Shown in pieces: positions 1-8,400 of a DNA stretch of 64,000 nucleotides. Source of the DNA: Alphaproteobacteria bacterium (GTDB lineage: Bacteria; Pseudomonadota; Alphaproteobacteria; Paracaedibacterales; VGCI01); contig JAIESE010000038.1 of NCBI GenBank assembly GCA_019746225.1, positions 1-64,000 of the forward strand, written 5' to 3'. The position numbers were made by a program, and so were the translations under genes. Each line of letters opens with the position of its first letter. Position 1 is the stretch's first letter. The notes under the pieces were generated by a model that was not told the origin of the DNA, ran no database searches, and saw only the letters and a program-made list of their open reading frames with translations.

Positions 1-292
1 ATCTTGGATCATTCACAATCGTGAGACCCGCATAATTAACATGACCACCTTGAAATCTGACTTCGAGGCCCAACAAAGACCTTTTGACTTGAACAGCTGG
101 TAGAGCTTGCAGGGGAATTTGTGTGTACTGAGGAGGGGCAATGGGGGCAATGGGTGCATTTGGAGATGCAGGAGCACTTGATAATACCGTCTCAGGTTGG
201 GGGGTCTTTGGGGAATTCGCATACAAACTTAGCAAAATGAAAGCTAAGAGGAAACCCGCTGCAAATATCCCAATTCTTTTATATAAATCCAT
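1..292 (-). CDS. Hypothetical membrane-anchored protein, 3' part cut off by the window edge
   Basis: Only the first 97 codons lie in the window; the reading frame is open to base 1. The ATG at 292 has an AAGGG ribosome site just upstream. The protein begins with a short basic stretch (MDLYKR) and one hydrophobic segment at about residues 7-24, which reads as a signal anchor or uncleaved signal peptide. A Pro/Ala-rich linker follows at about residues 26-60, including a repeated APIAP unit, and then a folded-looking part begins. This layout fits an inner-membrane protein with a periplasmic domain. I do not recognise the family. Confidence 0.6.
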   Translation of the reverse strand, partial: MDLYKRIGIFAAGFLLAFILLSLYANSPKTPQPETVLSSAPASPNAPIAPIAPPQYTQIPLQALPAVQVKRSLLGLEVRFQGGHVNYAGLTIVNDPR

Positions 293-482
293 ACCCTTGC
301 CCACCCGTTTCATCCTTTATATAACATCGTACCCCAAAATTGATAATAAACTCTGAATAGCGCGAAATAAGTTTGAAGCAAATGTCACATGATTTAACAC
401 CACCAAAAATTATTCAGTTGTATTTTGCTTTAGGATCTTGATAATCAGGAGTCAGAGTTACAAATGGGGAGATTTTTGGAAA

Positions 483-1133
483 ATGTTGTTTTTTTTAGAT
501 ACGGCTGAGTTGAATGAAGTTAAAGAATTGATTGAAACAGGCATGGTCGATGGGGTCACCACAAACCCTTCCTTGGCAGCCTCCGCGGGTGTTCCTTTCA
601 CCCAACTCATCAGTCAGTTGTGTGAAATGGTTGAAGGACCCGTTAGTGCAGAAGTGACAGCCCTCGACGCTGCCACAATGATCACGCAAGGGCGTCAATT
701 AGCGAAAATCTCTAAGAACGTGGCTGTCAAAGTTCCCTTAACGGTGGATGGACTGAAAGCCTGCCAAGCCTTAGCCAGCGAGGATATTATGGTTAATGTC
801 ACTTTATGCTTTAGTGCGACACAAGCGCTTCTTGCTGCAAAGGTGGGCGCAACCTTTATATCCCCCTTCATCGGTCGTATTGATGATGTCAGCCATACAG
901 GCATGGACCTCATTAAGGACATTCGCACCATCTATGATAACTATGGATACACAACCCAAATTCTGGCAGCATCCATCCGCCACCCCCTTCATGTTTTAGA
1001 ATCTGCAAAAGCAGGCGCAGATGTGGCAACAATGCCTCCAAAAATTCTTCGTCAACTTTATAAACACCCCCTAACAGACATTGGAATTCAAAATTTCCTC
1101 TCCGACTGGAACAAAAGCGGCCTGACCATTTAA
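483..1133 (+). CDS. Transaldolase / fructose-6-phosphate aldolase-like (TalC/Fsa family)
   Basis: This 216-residue protein has the length and layout of the small single-domain TIM-barrel transaldolases, which transfer a dihydroxyacetone unit in the non-oxidative pentose phosphate pathway or cleave fructose 6-phosphate. The start MLFFLDTAEL, the VTTNPSL loop and VAVKVPLT are family hallmarks. Lys83 in the last motif is the expected Schiff-base lysine, and SPFIGRIDD follows. I chose the ATG at 483 because homologues begin at this point; a longer reading from a TTG at 438 adds an unusual extension. The gene stands alone. Sequence alone does not separate transaldolase from aldolase activity. Confidence 0.92.
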   Translation: MLFFLDTAELNEVKELIETGMVDGVTTNPSLAASAGVPFTQLISQLCEMVEGPVSAEVTALDAATMITQGRQLAKISKNVAVKVPLTVDGLKACQALASEDIMVNVTLCFSATQALLAAKVGATFISPFIGRIDDVSHTGMDLIKDIRTIYDNYGYTTQILAASIRHPLHVLESAKAGADVATMPPKILRQLYKHPLTDIGIQNFLSDWNKSGLTI

Positions 1134-1231
1134 AAAGAAACAAAAAACCTCGCTTTGAAAACAGGGATTGTTTTCTTCTCCATATTCATTACAATCAAAT
1201 TTAGATAATTTGTATGAATAAGGAGAACACA

Positions 1232-2209
1232 ATGGTCAGGGAACATAAAATCGCTTTGGGACTTCTGGTCACTTTACTGATCATTCCGACTGCCTTAGCG
1301 GCTAAAGATAGGATAATCGGGTCCTATAACAAAAGCGAAACAGCTCAAACTTCACCAAAAGACACTCCAAGTAACTCTGGGAATGAGACCGCTAAGGGTC
1401 AAGGAACACCTTCGAGTCAAGTTACAGAAACAGCCACCACACAAACTTCGTTTCCAAAAGAAACCGGGGCTAGTGGAGAAACCACCCCTGCCATCGCGAC
1501 CAAAGGTCAACAATCAACCGGTGACCTTAGTGATTCCGAATTGGAGAGAAAAATTGGCGAGTTTATAACCAACAATCCTGAAATCATTGTATCATCTTTG
1601 CAAAAACTCAACCAAAAACAAGAACGCGCACAACAAGAGAAACTCGAGGCGTCCTTAACACAATATAAAGGATCCATCTCAAAAGATTCTGGTGCAATCC
1701 TCCTTGGCAAAAAGGATGCAGAAGTAAAATTAGTCGTCTTTATAGATCCGAATTGTGCTCACTGCCGCTTATTTACCCAAGCCCTTACAAAAGTTCGTGA
1801 AGGCTTCCCGAATGTAGGCGTTCTCTATCGCCCTTGGGCAATCATGGGGCCTGAGTCTAACGACGTTGCAAGAGGGTTGTGGGCTATTAAGCAACAAGGA
1901 CAAGATAAGTTTAATGCCGTGTTTAACGCAATTGCTTCGAGCAAAGAAGTCTTCACTTACGCCAAATTGCTTGCCTGGGCTGAAGAAAATAAATTAGATA
2001 TCGCGAAATTTAAAGCAGATACAGACTCAAAGTCTACCAAAGAAGCCATCGAAGATACCAAAAAATTAGCCAATGACATTGGTCTTTTGGGAACCCCAAC
2101 CAGTCTCTTGGTTGACAAAAAGGGCATACGCCTCGTTGTGCCCACAGATGAAAACAGTCTTCATGCCATTTTAAAGGGGGCGGCTTCATCTGAGCCTCAA
2201 CCTTCTTAA
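1232..2209 (+). CDS. DsbA-family thiol:disulfide oxidoreductase (Com1-like), exported
   Basis: The 325-residue product has a signal peptide (residues 1-23, ending ALAA), a low-complexity Thr/Ser/Pro/Lys region at about 30-100, a helical stretch rich in Gln and Lys at about 105-150, and a thioredoxin fold with Cys175-Ala-His-Cys178. The GTPTSLLV segment near residue 285 holds the expected cis-proline. It should catalyse disulfide exchange in the periplasm or at the envelope. The start at 1232 is chosen because AAGGAG lies 7 bases upstream; an ATG at 1214 would place that site inside the gene. The long disordered linker is more than the fold needs and may span the cell wall. A hairpin terminator follows. 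Confidence 0.88.
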   Translation: MVREHKIALGLLVTLLIIPTALAAKDRIIGSYNKSETAQTSPKDTPSNSGNETAKGQGTPSSQVTETATTQTSFPKETGASGETTPAIATKGQQSTGDLSDSELERKIGEFITNNPEIIVSSLQKLNQKQERAQQEKLEASLTQYKGSISKDSGAILLGKKDAEVKLVVFIDPNCAHCRLFTQALTKVREGFPNVGVLYRPWAIMGPESNDVARGLWAIKQQGQDKFNAVFNAIASSKEVFTYAKLLAWAEENKLDIAKFKADTDSKSTKEAIEDTKKLANDIGLLGTPTSLLVDKKGIRLVVPTDENSLHAILKGAASSEPQPS

Positions 2210-2221
2210 CGACTTTATAAA

Positions 2222-2254
2222 AGCACCAGAGATCCTCCCTTGATCTCTGGTGCT
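2222..2254 (+). terminator. Rho-independent terminator after the DsbA-like gene
   Basis: Perfect 13-bp arms, AGCACCAGAGATC at 2222-2234 and GATCTCTGGTGCT at 2242-2254, enclose a 7-base loop and are followed by a T-rich tail (AATTCGTTTTT). Confidence 0.85.
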
Positions 2255-2384
2255 AATTCGTTTTTGCTATATCTGGCATCAAAATAGTTTAAAGAAGCAC
2301 AAAAAAAATAACTATTCAAAATCAGACCGTTTGAGTTTAAGTTAATTGTAGAGTGGAAATTTCGAAGAATAAAAGGAAACAGTA

Positions 2385-3209
2385 ATGGCCACGGAACAAA
2401 AACCATATATTATTGTATTAGGCAATGAAAAAGGCGGCACTGGGAAATCAACGGTTGCCATGCACATCATCGTTCATCTGCTTCGAGAAGGTCGTTCTGT
2501 GGGCTCCATCGATGTGGACGCTCGTCAAGGAACATTATCCCGCTATATAGAGAACCGCCGTTTGCGAAAAGAAAGTACTGCTGAAGATTTACCTCTGCCT
2601 GATCATATCCCCATCTTTCGCAGCAAATTAGAATCCGTCCCTGCAGCAGAGGCCGAAGAAACCTCTAACTTTGGTGAAGCCTTAGAACGTTTGAAAGGGA
2701 ATGACTTCCTTGTCATTGACACCCCAGGTAGTGATACCTATCTTTCTCGGCTCGCCCATTCCCATGCTGATTCGCTCATCACTCCCCTCAATGATAGCTT
2801 CATTGACTTAGACATGTTGGTGAGGGTTAATGCGGATTCTCTCGATATCTTACGCCCCAGCACCTATTCTGAAATGGTCTGGGAACAAAAGAAGCAACGC
2901 GCCATGAGAGACAATGGTTCTATAGATTGGATCGTCCTTCGTAACCGCTTAAGCAGCCTCAATTCCCGCAATAAAGAAGAAATGGAAAAAGTTCTTTCTG
3001 CTCTTTCTAAACGCATTGGGTTTCGTCTCGTCGCTGGTTTCGGGGAACGGGTCATCTTTCGTGAATTGTTCTTAAATGGACTAACGCTTCTTGACATGCG
3101 TGAAACCAACACGGCCCTCACTTTATCTCACGTTGCCGCAAAGCAAGAACTTGCCACACTTATGGCCATGATCGAGTTGCCAAGCCTACGGAAGAGCAAG
3201 ACCGCCTAA
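2385..3209 (+). CDS. mipZ: Division-plane positioning ATPase MipZ (ParA/MinD family)
   Basis: This 274-residue protein begins with a deviant Walker A motif, GNEKGGTGKST (Lys16 and Lys21), followed by SIDVDARQGTLSRY and the switch-like VIDTPGSDTYLS. In alphaproteobacteria MipZ forms a gradient from the ParB-bound poles and blocks FtsZ polymerisation there, so the ring forms at mid-cell. Length and the overall pattern fit MipZ rather than ParA, Soj or MinD. AAGGA lies 8 bases before the ATG. A single-gene transcription unit is likely, since a terminator precedes it and 145 bases separate it from the next gene. Confidence 0.92.
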   Translation: MATEQKPYIIVLGNEKGGTGKSTVAMHIIVHLLREGRSVGSIDVDARQGTLSRYIENRRLRKESTAEDLPLPDHIPIFRSKLESVPAAEAEETSNFGEALERLKGNDFLVIDTPGSDTYLSRLAHSHADSLITPLNDSFIDLDMLVRVNADSLDILRPSTYSEMVWEQKKQRAMRDNGSIDWIVLRNRLSSLNSRNKEEMEKVLSALSKRIGFRLVAGFGERVIFRELFLNGLTLLDMRETNTALTLSHVAAKQELATLMAMIELPSLRKSKTA

Positions 3210-3354
3210 CAGGGCAGAGGCTGTTAAGGAACACCCTACCCTTCCATTAGCCCCTTTCATTACAATCAAATGGGCAATTTCAAAACTTGATTATAGAAAG
3301 GGGCAAACTTTAAGCTTCTTCTTGGGCTATTCACCTTTAGGAGAGGATAAATCT

Positions 3355-3630
3355 ATGACCAAAGAACAAATTTTGTCTGACATTGAATCCATTTATCAAA
3401 GTGCTATTGCCGAAAACAAGTGGCAAGTCGCCTTACATGCGAAGGAATTACAAGGAAAAGCCTTGGGCCTTTTTAATAAGAAAGTCCTACCAGACATCAT
3501 TCGAATCTCGGATATGAATGAAAACCAATTAAAGGAATTTATTGACCGCTTAGAAAAGCGAACCCCTGCGCTTAAGCTCTTAGAGTTACCAGAAATAAAA
3601 AATGCTGGAAAAGATGGCGGATTAGCTTGA
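3355..3630 (+). CDS. Small hypothetical protein, 91 aa
   Basis: A short, charged, mainly helical protein starting MTKEQILSDIESIYQ. GGAGAGG lies 8 bases upstream of the ATG at 3355, which decides this start over an upstream reading from 3322. It has no signal peptide or membrane segment. The layout of an acidic helix, then AKELQGKALGLF and DMNENQLKEFIDRLE, is reminiscent of DNA-packaging or helix-turn-helix adaptor proteins, but no motif is diagnostic. I do not recognise the family. Confidence 0.6.
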   Translation: MTKEQILSDIESIYQSAIAENKWQVALHAKELQGKALGLFNKKVLPDIIRISDMNENQLKEFIDRLEKRTPALKLLELPEIKNAGKDGGLA

Positions 3631-3728
3631 TTTTTAATTAATTTATGTTAACTGCAATTATTATCTAGTATTATTTTAAAATTTGTATAAAATTAAACTA
3701 AAGATAACTCTTAATTGTTGTGGTGCAT

Positions 3729-4541
3729 ATGAAACGTCCTTTGATATTCATCCTTTTATGTAGCTTTTTACAAGTAAGTTGCAACCACACGTCTGATGTG
3801 GATAATGAACAAGACAGTCTCGTCCGTGCAGGAGATCGCGTCCATGCGACAGGGGATTCCGCGTCAGCAATAAATGTATATAAAAGTGCCTTAGCAAAAA
3901 ATCCAACAAATAAACTGCCCATTTATTTAAAGTTGGGTGAGGCTTATATGAACGTTGAGCGTTTAGAAGAAGCCAAAAAAACCTATGAAGAAGCCTTACC
4001 GTACGATGAACATGATGAGGTAAAGAAGCACCTGGGGCGCCTTTACCTGAGCACGGGCAAACCAGATCAGGCTATTGCCATTTTTGAAGGCATTATTTTG
4101 GTGCACAAAGATGACATCAAAGCCCTTAATGGTCTTGGAGTTGCCTATGACTTAAAAGGAAAGCATGTCATTGCACAAGACTACTACCGTAAAGCTCTCG
4201 CTATTAATGGGGAGAATGAGGACGTTAAAAGCAACCTTGGATTATCACTCGCCTTTAGCGGACATTTTAAAGAATCCTTAGAGCTGCTTGAACCTATAGG
4301 GGGAGCTGTAAATGCCACCTCGAAACAACGGCACAACTTGGCTCTTGCTTATGGGCTATCAGGAAACCAGGCAAAATCTCAAGAACTTTATGCCAAAGAC
4401 TTGGAATCAAGCGTGATTAACGAGAATCTTCATGCTATCAATATGGTTCCAAAATGCAATCCATGCCCGCCAGCTTCTACGCCGCAGCCAGCCCCTTGTG
4501 TTGAGATAGACCCACTGGAAAGAGAAGCAGAAAATGACTGA
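3729..4541 (+). CDS. tadD: TPR lipoprotein, TadD-like Flp pilus assembly protein
   Basis: The N-terminus MKRPLIFILLCSFLQVSC is a lipoprotein signal with the lipidated Cys at residue 18. Several tetratricopeptide repeats follow between residues 30 and 225 (for example YLKLGEAYMNVERLEEAKKT and LGVAYDLKGKHVIAQDYY). A Cys/Pro-rich tail (CNPCPPAS...PAPC) ends the protein. TadD is a pilotin-type lipoprotein that helps the Tad secretin assemble in the outer membrane. It is the first gene of the pilus block and its end overlaps cpaA by 8 bases. Two GTG codons (3720, 3723) lie just upstream in frame. Family membership rests on TPRs plus context. Confidence 0.75.
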   Translation: MKRPLIFILLCSFLQVSCNHTSDVDNEQDSLVRAGDRVHATGDSASAINVYKSALAKNPTNKLPIYLKLGEAYMNVERLEEAKKTYEEALPYDEHDEVKKHLGRLYLSTGKPDQAIAIFEGIILVHKDDIKALNGLGVAYDLKGKHVIAQDYYRKALAINGENEDVKSNLGLSLAFSGHFKESLELLEPIGGAVNATSKQRHNLALAYGLSGNQAKSQELYAKDLESSVINENLHAINMVPKCNPCPPASTPQPAPCVEIDPLEREAEND

Positions 4542-5100
4542 TACTTATCAACATTTACTTGACTCAATCCCTTTCATGGTCGGATCTATCTTCCTGTTGG
4601 CTGCCTTGTTAGACTTCCTCTATTATCGTCTGCCTAACAAGCTGTTCTATGTGATTTTCTACCTTTTTCCGATCTATATTCTTCTATCCTTTAAATTTCA
4701 CCTGTTCAGCAATTACTTAGTGTTTGTGGGCTCTATTCTCATTGGGTTTACCCTGTTTTCTGCAGCCATTATAGGGGGTGGAGATGCCAAGCTTCTTGCT
4801 GCCGTTTCTTTATGGATCGGTTGGAACAATCTGGTACCCTTCTTGCTTTGGATGCTCATTTTTGGGGGCATCGTCTCTTGCGCGTACTTAATTTTTCCGA
4901 GCGCCATTCATCACATCACAGCAAAATGGCGCACCTTCATTCAAAAGAGCTCCTTCCTCAAGAAAGGCATCCAATTTTTTGTCTCTGACATGGACCGAAT
5001 CGAAGGAGAAGTCGTTTCACTACAACAAAAACGGATGATCCCCTATGGTATTTCGATCGCTGGGGCTGGATTAATTATTATATTAAAGGGAATGATGTAA
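4534..5100 (+). CDS. cpaA: Prepilin peptidase CpaA/TadV (A24 family)
   Basis: The 188-residue polytopic protein has the two catalytic aspartates of A24 aspartyl prepilin peptidases, in LLDFLYYRLPN near the N-terminus and in GGGDAKLL near residue 85. It lacks the N-methylating domain, as expected for CpaA/TadV. It cleaves leader peptides of Flp pilins and pseudopilins at the inner membrane. The gene overlaps tadD by 8 bases and ends 3 bases before cpaB, so translation is probably coupled. The pilin substrate gene is not in the window. Confidence 0.9.
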   Translation: MTDTYQHLLDSIPFMVGSIFLLAALLDFLYYRLPNKLFYVIFYLFPIYILLSFKFHLFSNYLVFVGSILIGFTLFSAAIIGGGDAKLLAAVSLWIGWNNLVPFLLWMLIFGGIVSCAYLIFPSAIHHITAKWRTFIQKSSFLKKGIQFFVSDMDRIEGEVVSLQQKRMIPYGISIAGAGLIIILKGMM

Positions 5101-5103
5101 ACT

Positions 5104-5912
5104 ATGAAACGTCTTGAACCCATCATCGCTATAATAGCTCTCATTGTTGCCGTACTCGTAGGATTTGGAGTCTACCATTTAGTGTATGTGGCGCCAAAGC
5201 AAACTGTTTCCTTAGATCAATGCCCTCCTCTTCCAGAAATGAAAGAAGTGATGGTTGCAAGCGGCATGATCAACACGGGCGACCCCATCGCTCCTTCTAT
5301 CACTTATGAAAAATGGCCAACCTCCAGTTTACGGGGTCAGATGTATTTAAAAAATCAAATGACACCAGAGCAGATAAAATCTCTCATTGCTCGCCGTATT
5401 ATTAACTCAGGTGAGCCATCACTAAGAATAGTGTTGTCGATCGAAAAGAACATGGTGTTCTCTCCGCTCTTCTCAATGAAGGGATGCGCGCTGTATCCAT
5501 TGGTCTCGACCAAAATGCTGGAATGTCTGGCCTTCTGAATCCAGGAGATATTGTCGATGTGATTCTGGCATTGAATCCGACCGGCAAGGAAAAAGAAGAC
5601 GAAGAAATGAACAAGACAATTCTGTGCGGTGTCCGCGTTTTAGCGCTTGATCAGCATCTCTCCAGCTCTTTGGATGTGGTCAATAAAAAGATTTCTGAGG
5701 TCACTCAAACACCTAAATCCGTAACCTTGGAAGTTACACCACGACAAGCTTCAGCTTTGGCTTCAGCTGTTAAATTAGGAAGCCTATCTTTAAGTTTACA
5801 CTCAACGAATGATGGCAAAAACGTATGCGTTGAATCGTCCTTAAAGGCCGTTGATCAGATTAAGATTATCCGCGGGGATGGAACACAAAACACCTCACAA
5901 CCGAAACAATAG
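5104..5912 (+). pseudogene. cpaB: Pilus assembly protein CpaB/RcpC, interrupted by a one-base frameshift
   Basis: The first frame (5104-5538) gives an N-terminal transmembrane anchor and the start of an SAF domain up to RRIINSGEP, then runs into unrelated sequence. The second frame (from about 5415 to 5912) continues the same protein: ITKNSVVDRKEHGVLSALL, then GMRAVSIGLDQNAGMSGLL, NPGDIVDVIL and VTLEVTPRQASALASA. Adding one base at 5416-5418 (GAGCCATCAC) restores one reading frame of about 269 codons. CpaB is a periplasmic protein that binds the cell wall and gates the Tad secretin. Either the gene is inactivated or the base was lost in sequencing. No slippery heptamer is present, so programmed frameshifting is unlikely. 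Confidence 0.85.
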
Positions 5913-5916
5913 AGTG

Positions 5917-7689
5917 ATGATGACTATGATGTATGAACACCTAAATATCAGATTGTGCTGCCGATACATTTTCATTGCGTTGATGATGGCGCCCACCTTT
6001 GCTGCAAGTTACCAAACTGGAAACCCAGCCCCTGCCGCCAAAGAGGAAGCAAAGAAGGGCTCTGCTGGCACTCCCAGTTCTGCAACGGCTACTGCTCCTG
6101 CGAGTTCAACAACCACGACCACAACGACGACCACACCAAGTGCGGCATCGACATCAACAGCCCCTGGAACGCCCCCTGCAGGGACACCAGCAACTCCAGG
6201 AACAACTGCTCCAGCAGACCCTGCGGCAACCCCTCCAGCAGCACCTCCCGCTGGGTCACCGGCACCGGAAGCTGTGCAACAATCACCATCTGTTGCAAAA
6301 AATTTGGTTCTCGAACCTCCTAAACCAGGGACCCCGGGACTCCCGGCAAAGGATCTAGATGTTGCAACGACGAAGCGCATTGAGCTCGCCAATCACGGGA
6401 CGCAAGTGATCAATCTTAAACAAGCAGCTGGACAAGTCTTGCTGACAGATCCCAAAGTCGCAGATGTTCAGCTGGTGACGCCATCTACGCTTTATGTTTA
6501 TGGTCGTTCTCCTGGCACCACGGAAATTATTGTGACCGGGCAAGATATGCAAACCGCATATCGATACCAGATTCATGTGATATCTGACTATCGAGAATTG
6601 GAAAATCTCATCAGAGGATTTGTTCCGAATGGCAATGTCAAAGTCCATTCTGTTCCAGACGGCCTCATGGTCCAAGGCACTGTAGACACGGCAAAACTTG
6701 CCGAAGATATTCGAGCTCTTGCCCACCGCTATGTAGGGCCACAAGGCAGTGTGGTCAACCAGCTCAAAATAAAGAGCTCCACACAGATTAACTTGCGCGT
6801 CAAAATTGCGGAAGTAAAACGTACTGTTGTCAATCAGCTCGGCATTAACTGGTCAACCTCGCCCTTAGAAAACTTACGTTTTGGTCTCTTTACAGGCCGT
6901 GGACTTGGAAGCAGAACGCCGACGACAGGTGTACCTACAAATTTTGTCCCCTCAACAACAGCTCCCATACCAGGTGGTATCGGCATGAACTTTCCAGCCG
7001 TTGATTTTGCCGGGTCTAGGACAGATTTTTCTGCGTTAATTGATGCTTTGGCTCAAGAAAGCTTGGCCTCTGTATTGGCAGAGCCCAATTTGGTGACAAG
7101 ATCTGGAGAAGAAGCCAGCTTTCTTGTCGGTGGTGAATATCCATATCAAATTACCCAAGGAGTGGGAAGTGCCCAAACCACGACCATACAATTCAAACCT
7201 TACGGTATCAGTCTATCATTTGTGCCAGTTGTGATTGGAGATACCATCAGTCTTCGCGTCCGACCTGAAGTGAGTGAGCTAGATCGTACCGAAATCGTCA
7301 GAGACCAATTTGGAAACATAACGCCGTCGATCAGAACACGTCGCGCCGAAAGCACGATGGAAATGGCCAACGGACAAAGTATGATTATGGCAGGGATATT
7401 ATCTGACGTGTCCGCCGGCGCAATTGATACGTTACCAGGATTGGGAGATATTCCAATCTTGGGGGCATTATTCCGCTCCGCAAACTATAAGAATCAAAAA
7501 ACAGAATTGGTCATTGTTGTAACCCCTTACATAGTTGAGCCAATTGACAATACAAAAGATATTGTTTTGCCAACAGATGGCCTCAAATATGCCAACTTGT
7601 TGGATATGATTCTCTTTCAGCGCATCAATGATCCATCAGGCCATGCGCCTTGCCCAAATTTGATGGGCAACGCAGGCTTCTACTTTTAA
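5917..7689 (+). CDS. cpaC: Type II/IV pilus secretin CpaC/RcpA
   Basis: The outer-membrane secretin of the Tad pilus, about 590 residues. A hydrophobic leader is followed by a Thr/Ala/Pro low-complexity segment (roughly residues 38-125), then the N-terminal secretin domain with LKQAAGQVLLTDPKVADVQ and SPGTTEIIVTG. The BON-like region and the secretin core follow (VRIKIAEVKRTV-type segment, EPNLVTRSGEEASFLVGGEY, and the closing GLGDIPILGALFRS). The exact start is uncertain: several ATG codons occur between 5917 and 5931 and none has a strong ribosome site, so coupling to cpaB is likely. The disordered N-terminal segment is longer than in most family members. Confidence 0.9.
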   Translation: MMTMMYEHLNIRLCCRYIFIALMMAPTFAASYQTGNPAPAAKEEAKKGSAGTPSSATATAPASSTTTTTTTTTPSAASTSTAPGTPPAGTPATPGTTAPADPAATPPAAPPAGSPAPEAVQQSPSVAKNLVLEPPKPGTPGLPAKDLDVATTKRIELANHGTQVINLKQAAGQVLLTDPKVADVQLVTPSTLYVYGRSPGTTEIIVTGQDMQTAYRYQIHVISDYRELENLIRGFVPNGNVKVHSVPDGLMVQGTVDTAKLAEDIRALAHRYVGPQGSVVNQLKIKSSTQINLRVKIAEVKRTVVNQLGINWSTSPLENLRFGLFTGRGLGSRTPTTGVPTNFVPSTTAPIPGGIGMNFPAVDFAGSRTDFSALIDALAQESLASVLAEPNLVTRSGEEASFLVGGEYPYQITQGVGSAQTTTIQFKPYGISLSFVPVVIGDTISLRVRPEVSELDRTEIVRDQFGNITPSIRTRRAESTMEMANGQSMIMAGILSDVSAGAIDTLPGLGDIPILGALFRSANYKNQKTELVIVVTPYIVEPIDNTKDIVLPTDGLKYANLLDMILFQRINDPSGHAPCPNLMGNAGFYF

Positions 7690-7704
7690 AAGTGAGATAA
7701 TAGG

Positions 7705-8400
7705 ATGACTATCATGCATCGTAAACCGTTGATCAGCAAAGTAACCTTGGCTCTTCTTGCATTCTTGACGTTGGAGGGGTGCCAAGTACCCGATCAACAA
7801 GAAATTCCAATGCCAGATAAACCCTATGAACTACAACATGATATGAGACATTATTCTGTTGAGTTCCACCATAAGAGCAGCCAACTCTCATTCCATGAAA
7901 GAGCCAGACTTGTGGCGGCCCTTAAGCCCTCCGGGCCAGGTAAGGTCTCGATACACCTTACCATTCCTAACAATGGTTCTGGACTCGGGAAACAACGTCT
8001 CAAGCAAATCATTCGAACGGCTCTTGAAGCGGGTTTGAAGGCAAAACAAATCCATCGCAGCAATGATCTTCCTCCAGCTCACGGTTCTTGTATCCAAGTA
8101 CAATTAGATACCTACCGAGCCATCGCTCCTCTTTGCCCAAACTGGTCAACGGTTTATGGATCTAGCTACAACCGTGGGAACACAAGCAACTTTGGGTGCG
8201 CCACGGCCATAAATTTCTTAATGATGATTGATGACCCAATTATTCTCTTCAAGGGCGAACATGCTCTCAGTCATGACGCTGCCAGAGATTCTTTAGCCAT
8301 TGCTGATCATCGTGCCGGTAAGGATAAAGGAAAGTGGTTAAAAGTCGAAACAGCTGGATCAGGTTCCACAAGTTCTTCTAGCTTAGGGGGCACACAATAA
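7705..8400 (+). CDS. cpaD: Pilus biogenesis protein CpaD (lipoprotein)
   Basis: The 231-residue product begins with a lipoprotein signal (LALLAFLTLEGC). It ends with the conserved CpaD segment CPNWSTV...NFGCATAINFLMMIDDPIILFKG, followed by a short Ser/Gly tail. CpaD is an outer-membrane-associated Tad component with a PG-binding-like fold. It lies 15 bases after cpaC and its stop codon shares one base with the start of cpaE (TAATG), so the genes should be co-translated. Confidence 0.86.
   Translation: MTIMHRKPLISKVTLALLAFLTLEGCQVPDQQEIPMPDKPYELQHDMRHYSVEFHHKSSQLSFHERARLVAALKPSGPGKVSIHLTIPNNGSGLGKQRLKQIIRTALEAGLKAKQIHRSNDLPPAHGSCIQVQLDTYRAIAPLCPNWSTVYGSSYNRGNTSNFGCATAINFLMMIDDPIILFKGEHALSHDAARDSLAIADHRAGKDKGKWLKVETAGSGSTSSSSLGGTQ

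Noticed and set aside
5398..5440. Programmed -1 frameshifting in cpaB
   Set aside because: There is no slippery heptamer (X XXY YYZ) and no evident downstream pseudoknot at the break, so mutation or sequencing error is more likely.
6009..6392. A 127-codon minus-strand frame inside cpaC
   Set aside because: It is a shadow of the Thr/Ala/Pro low-complexity segment of the secretin.
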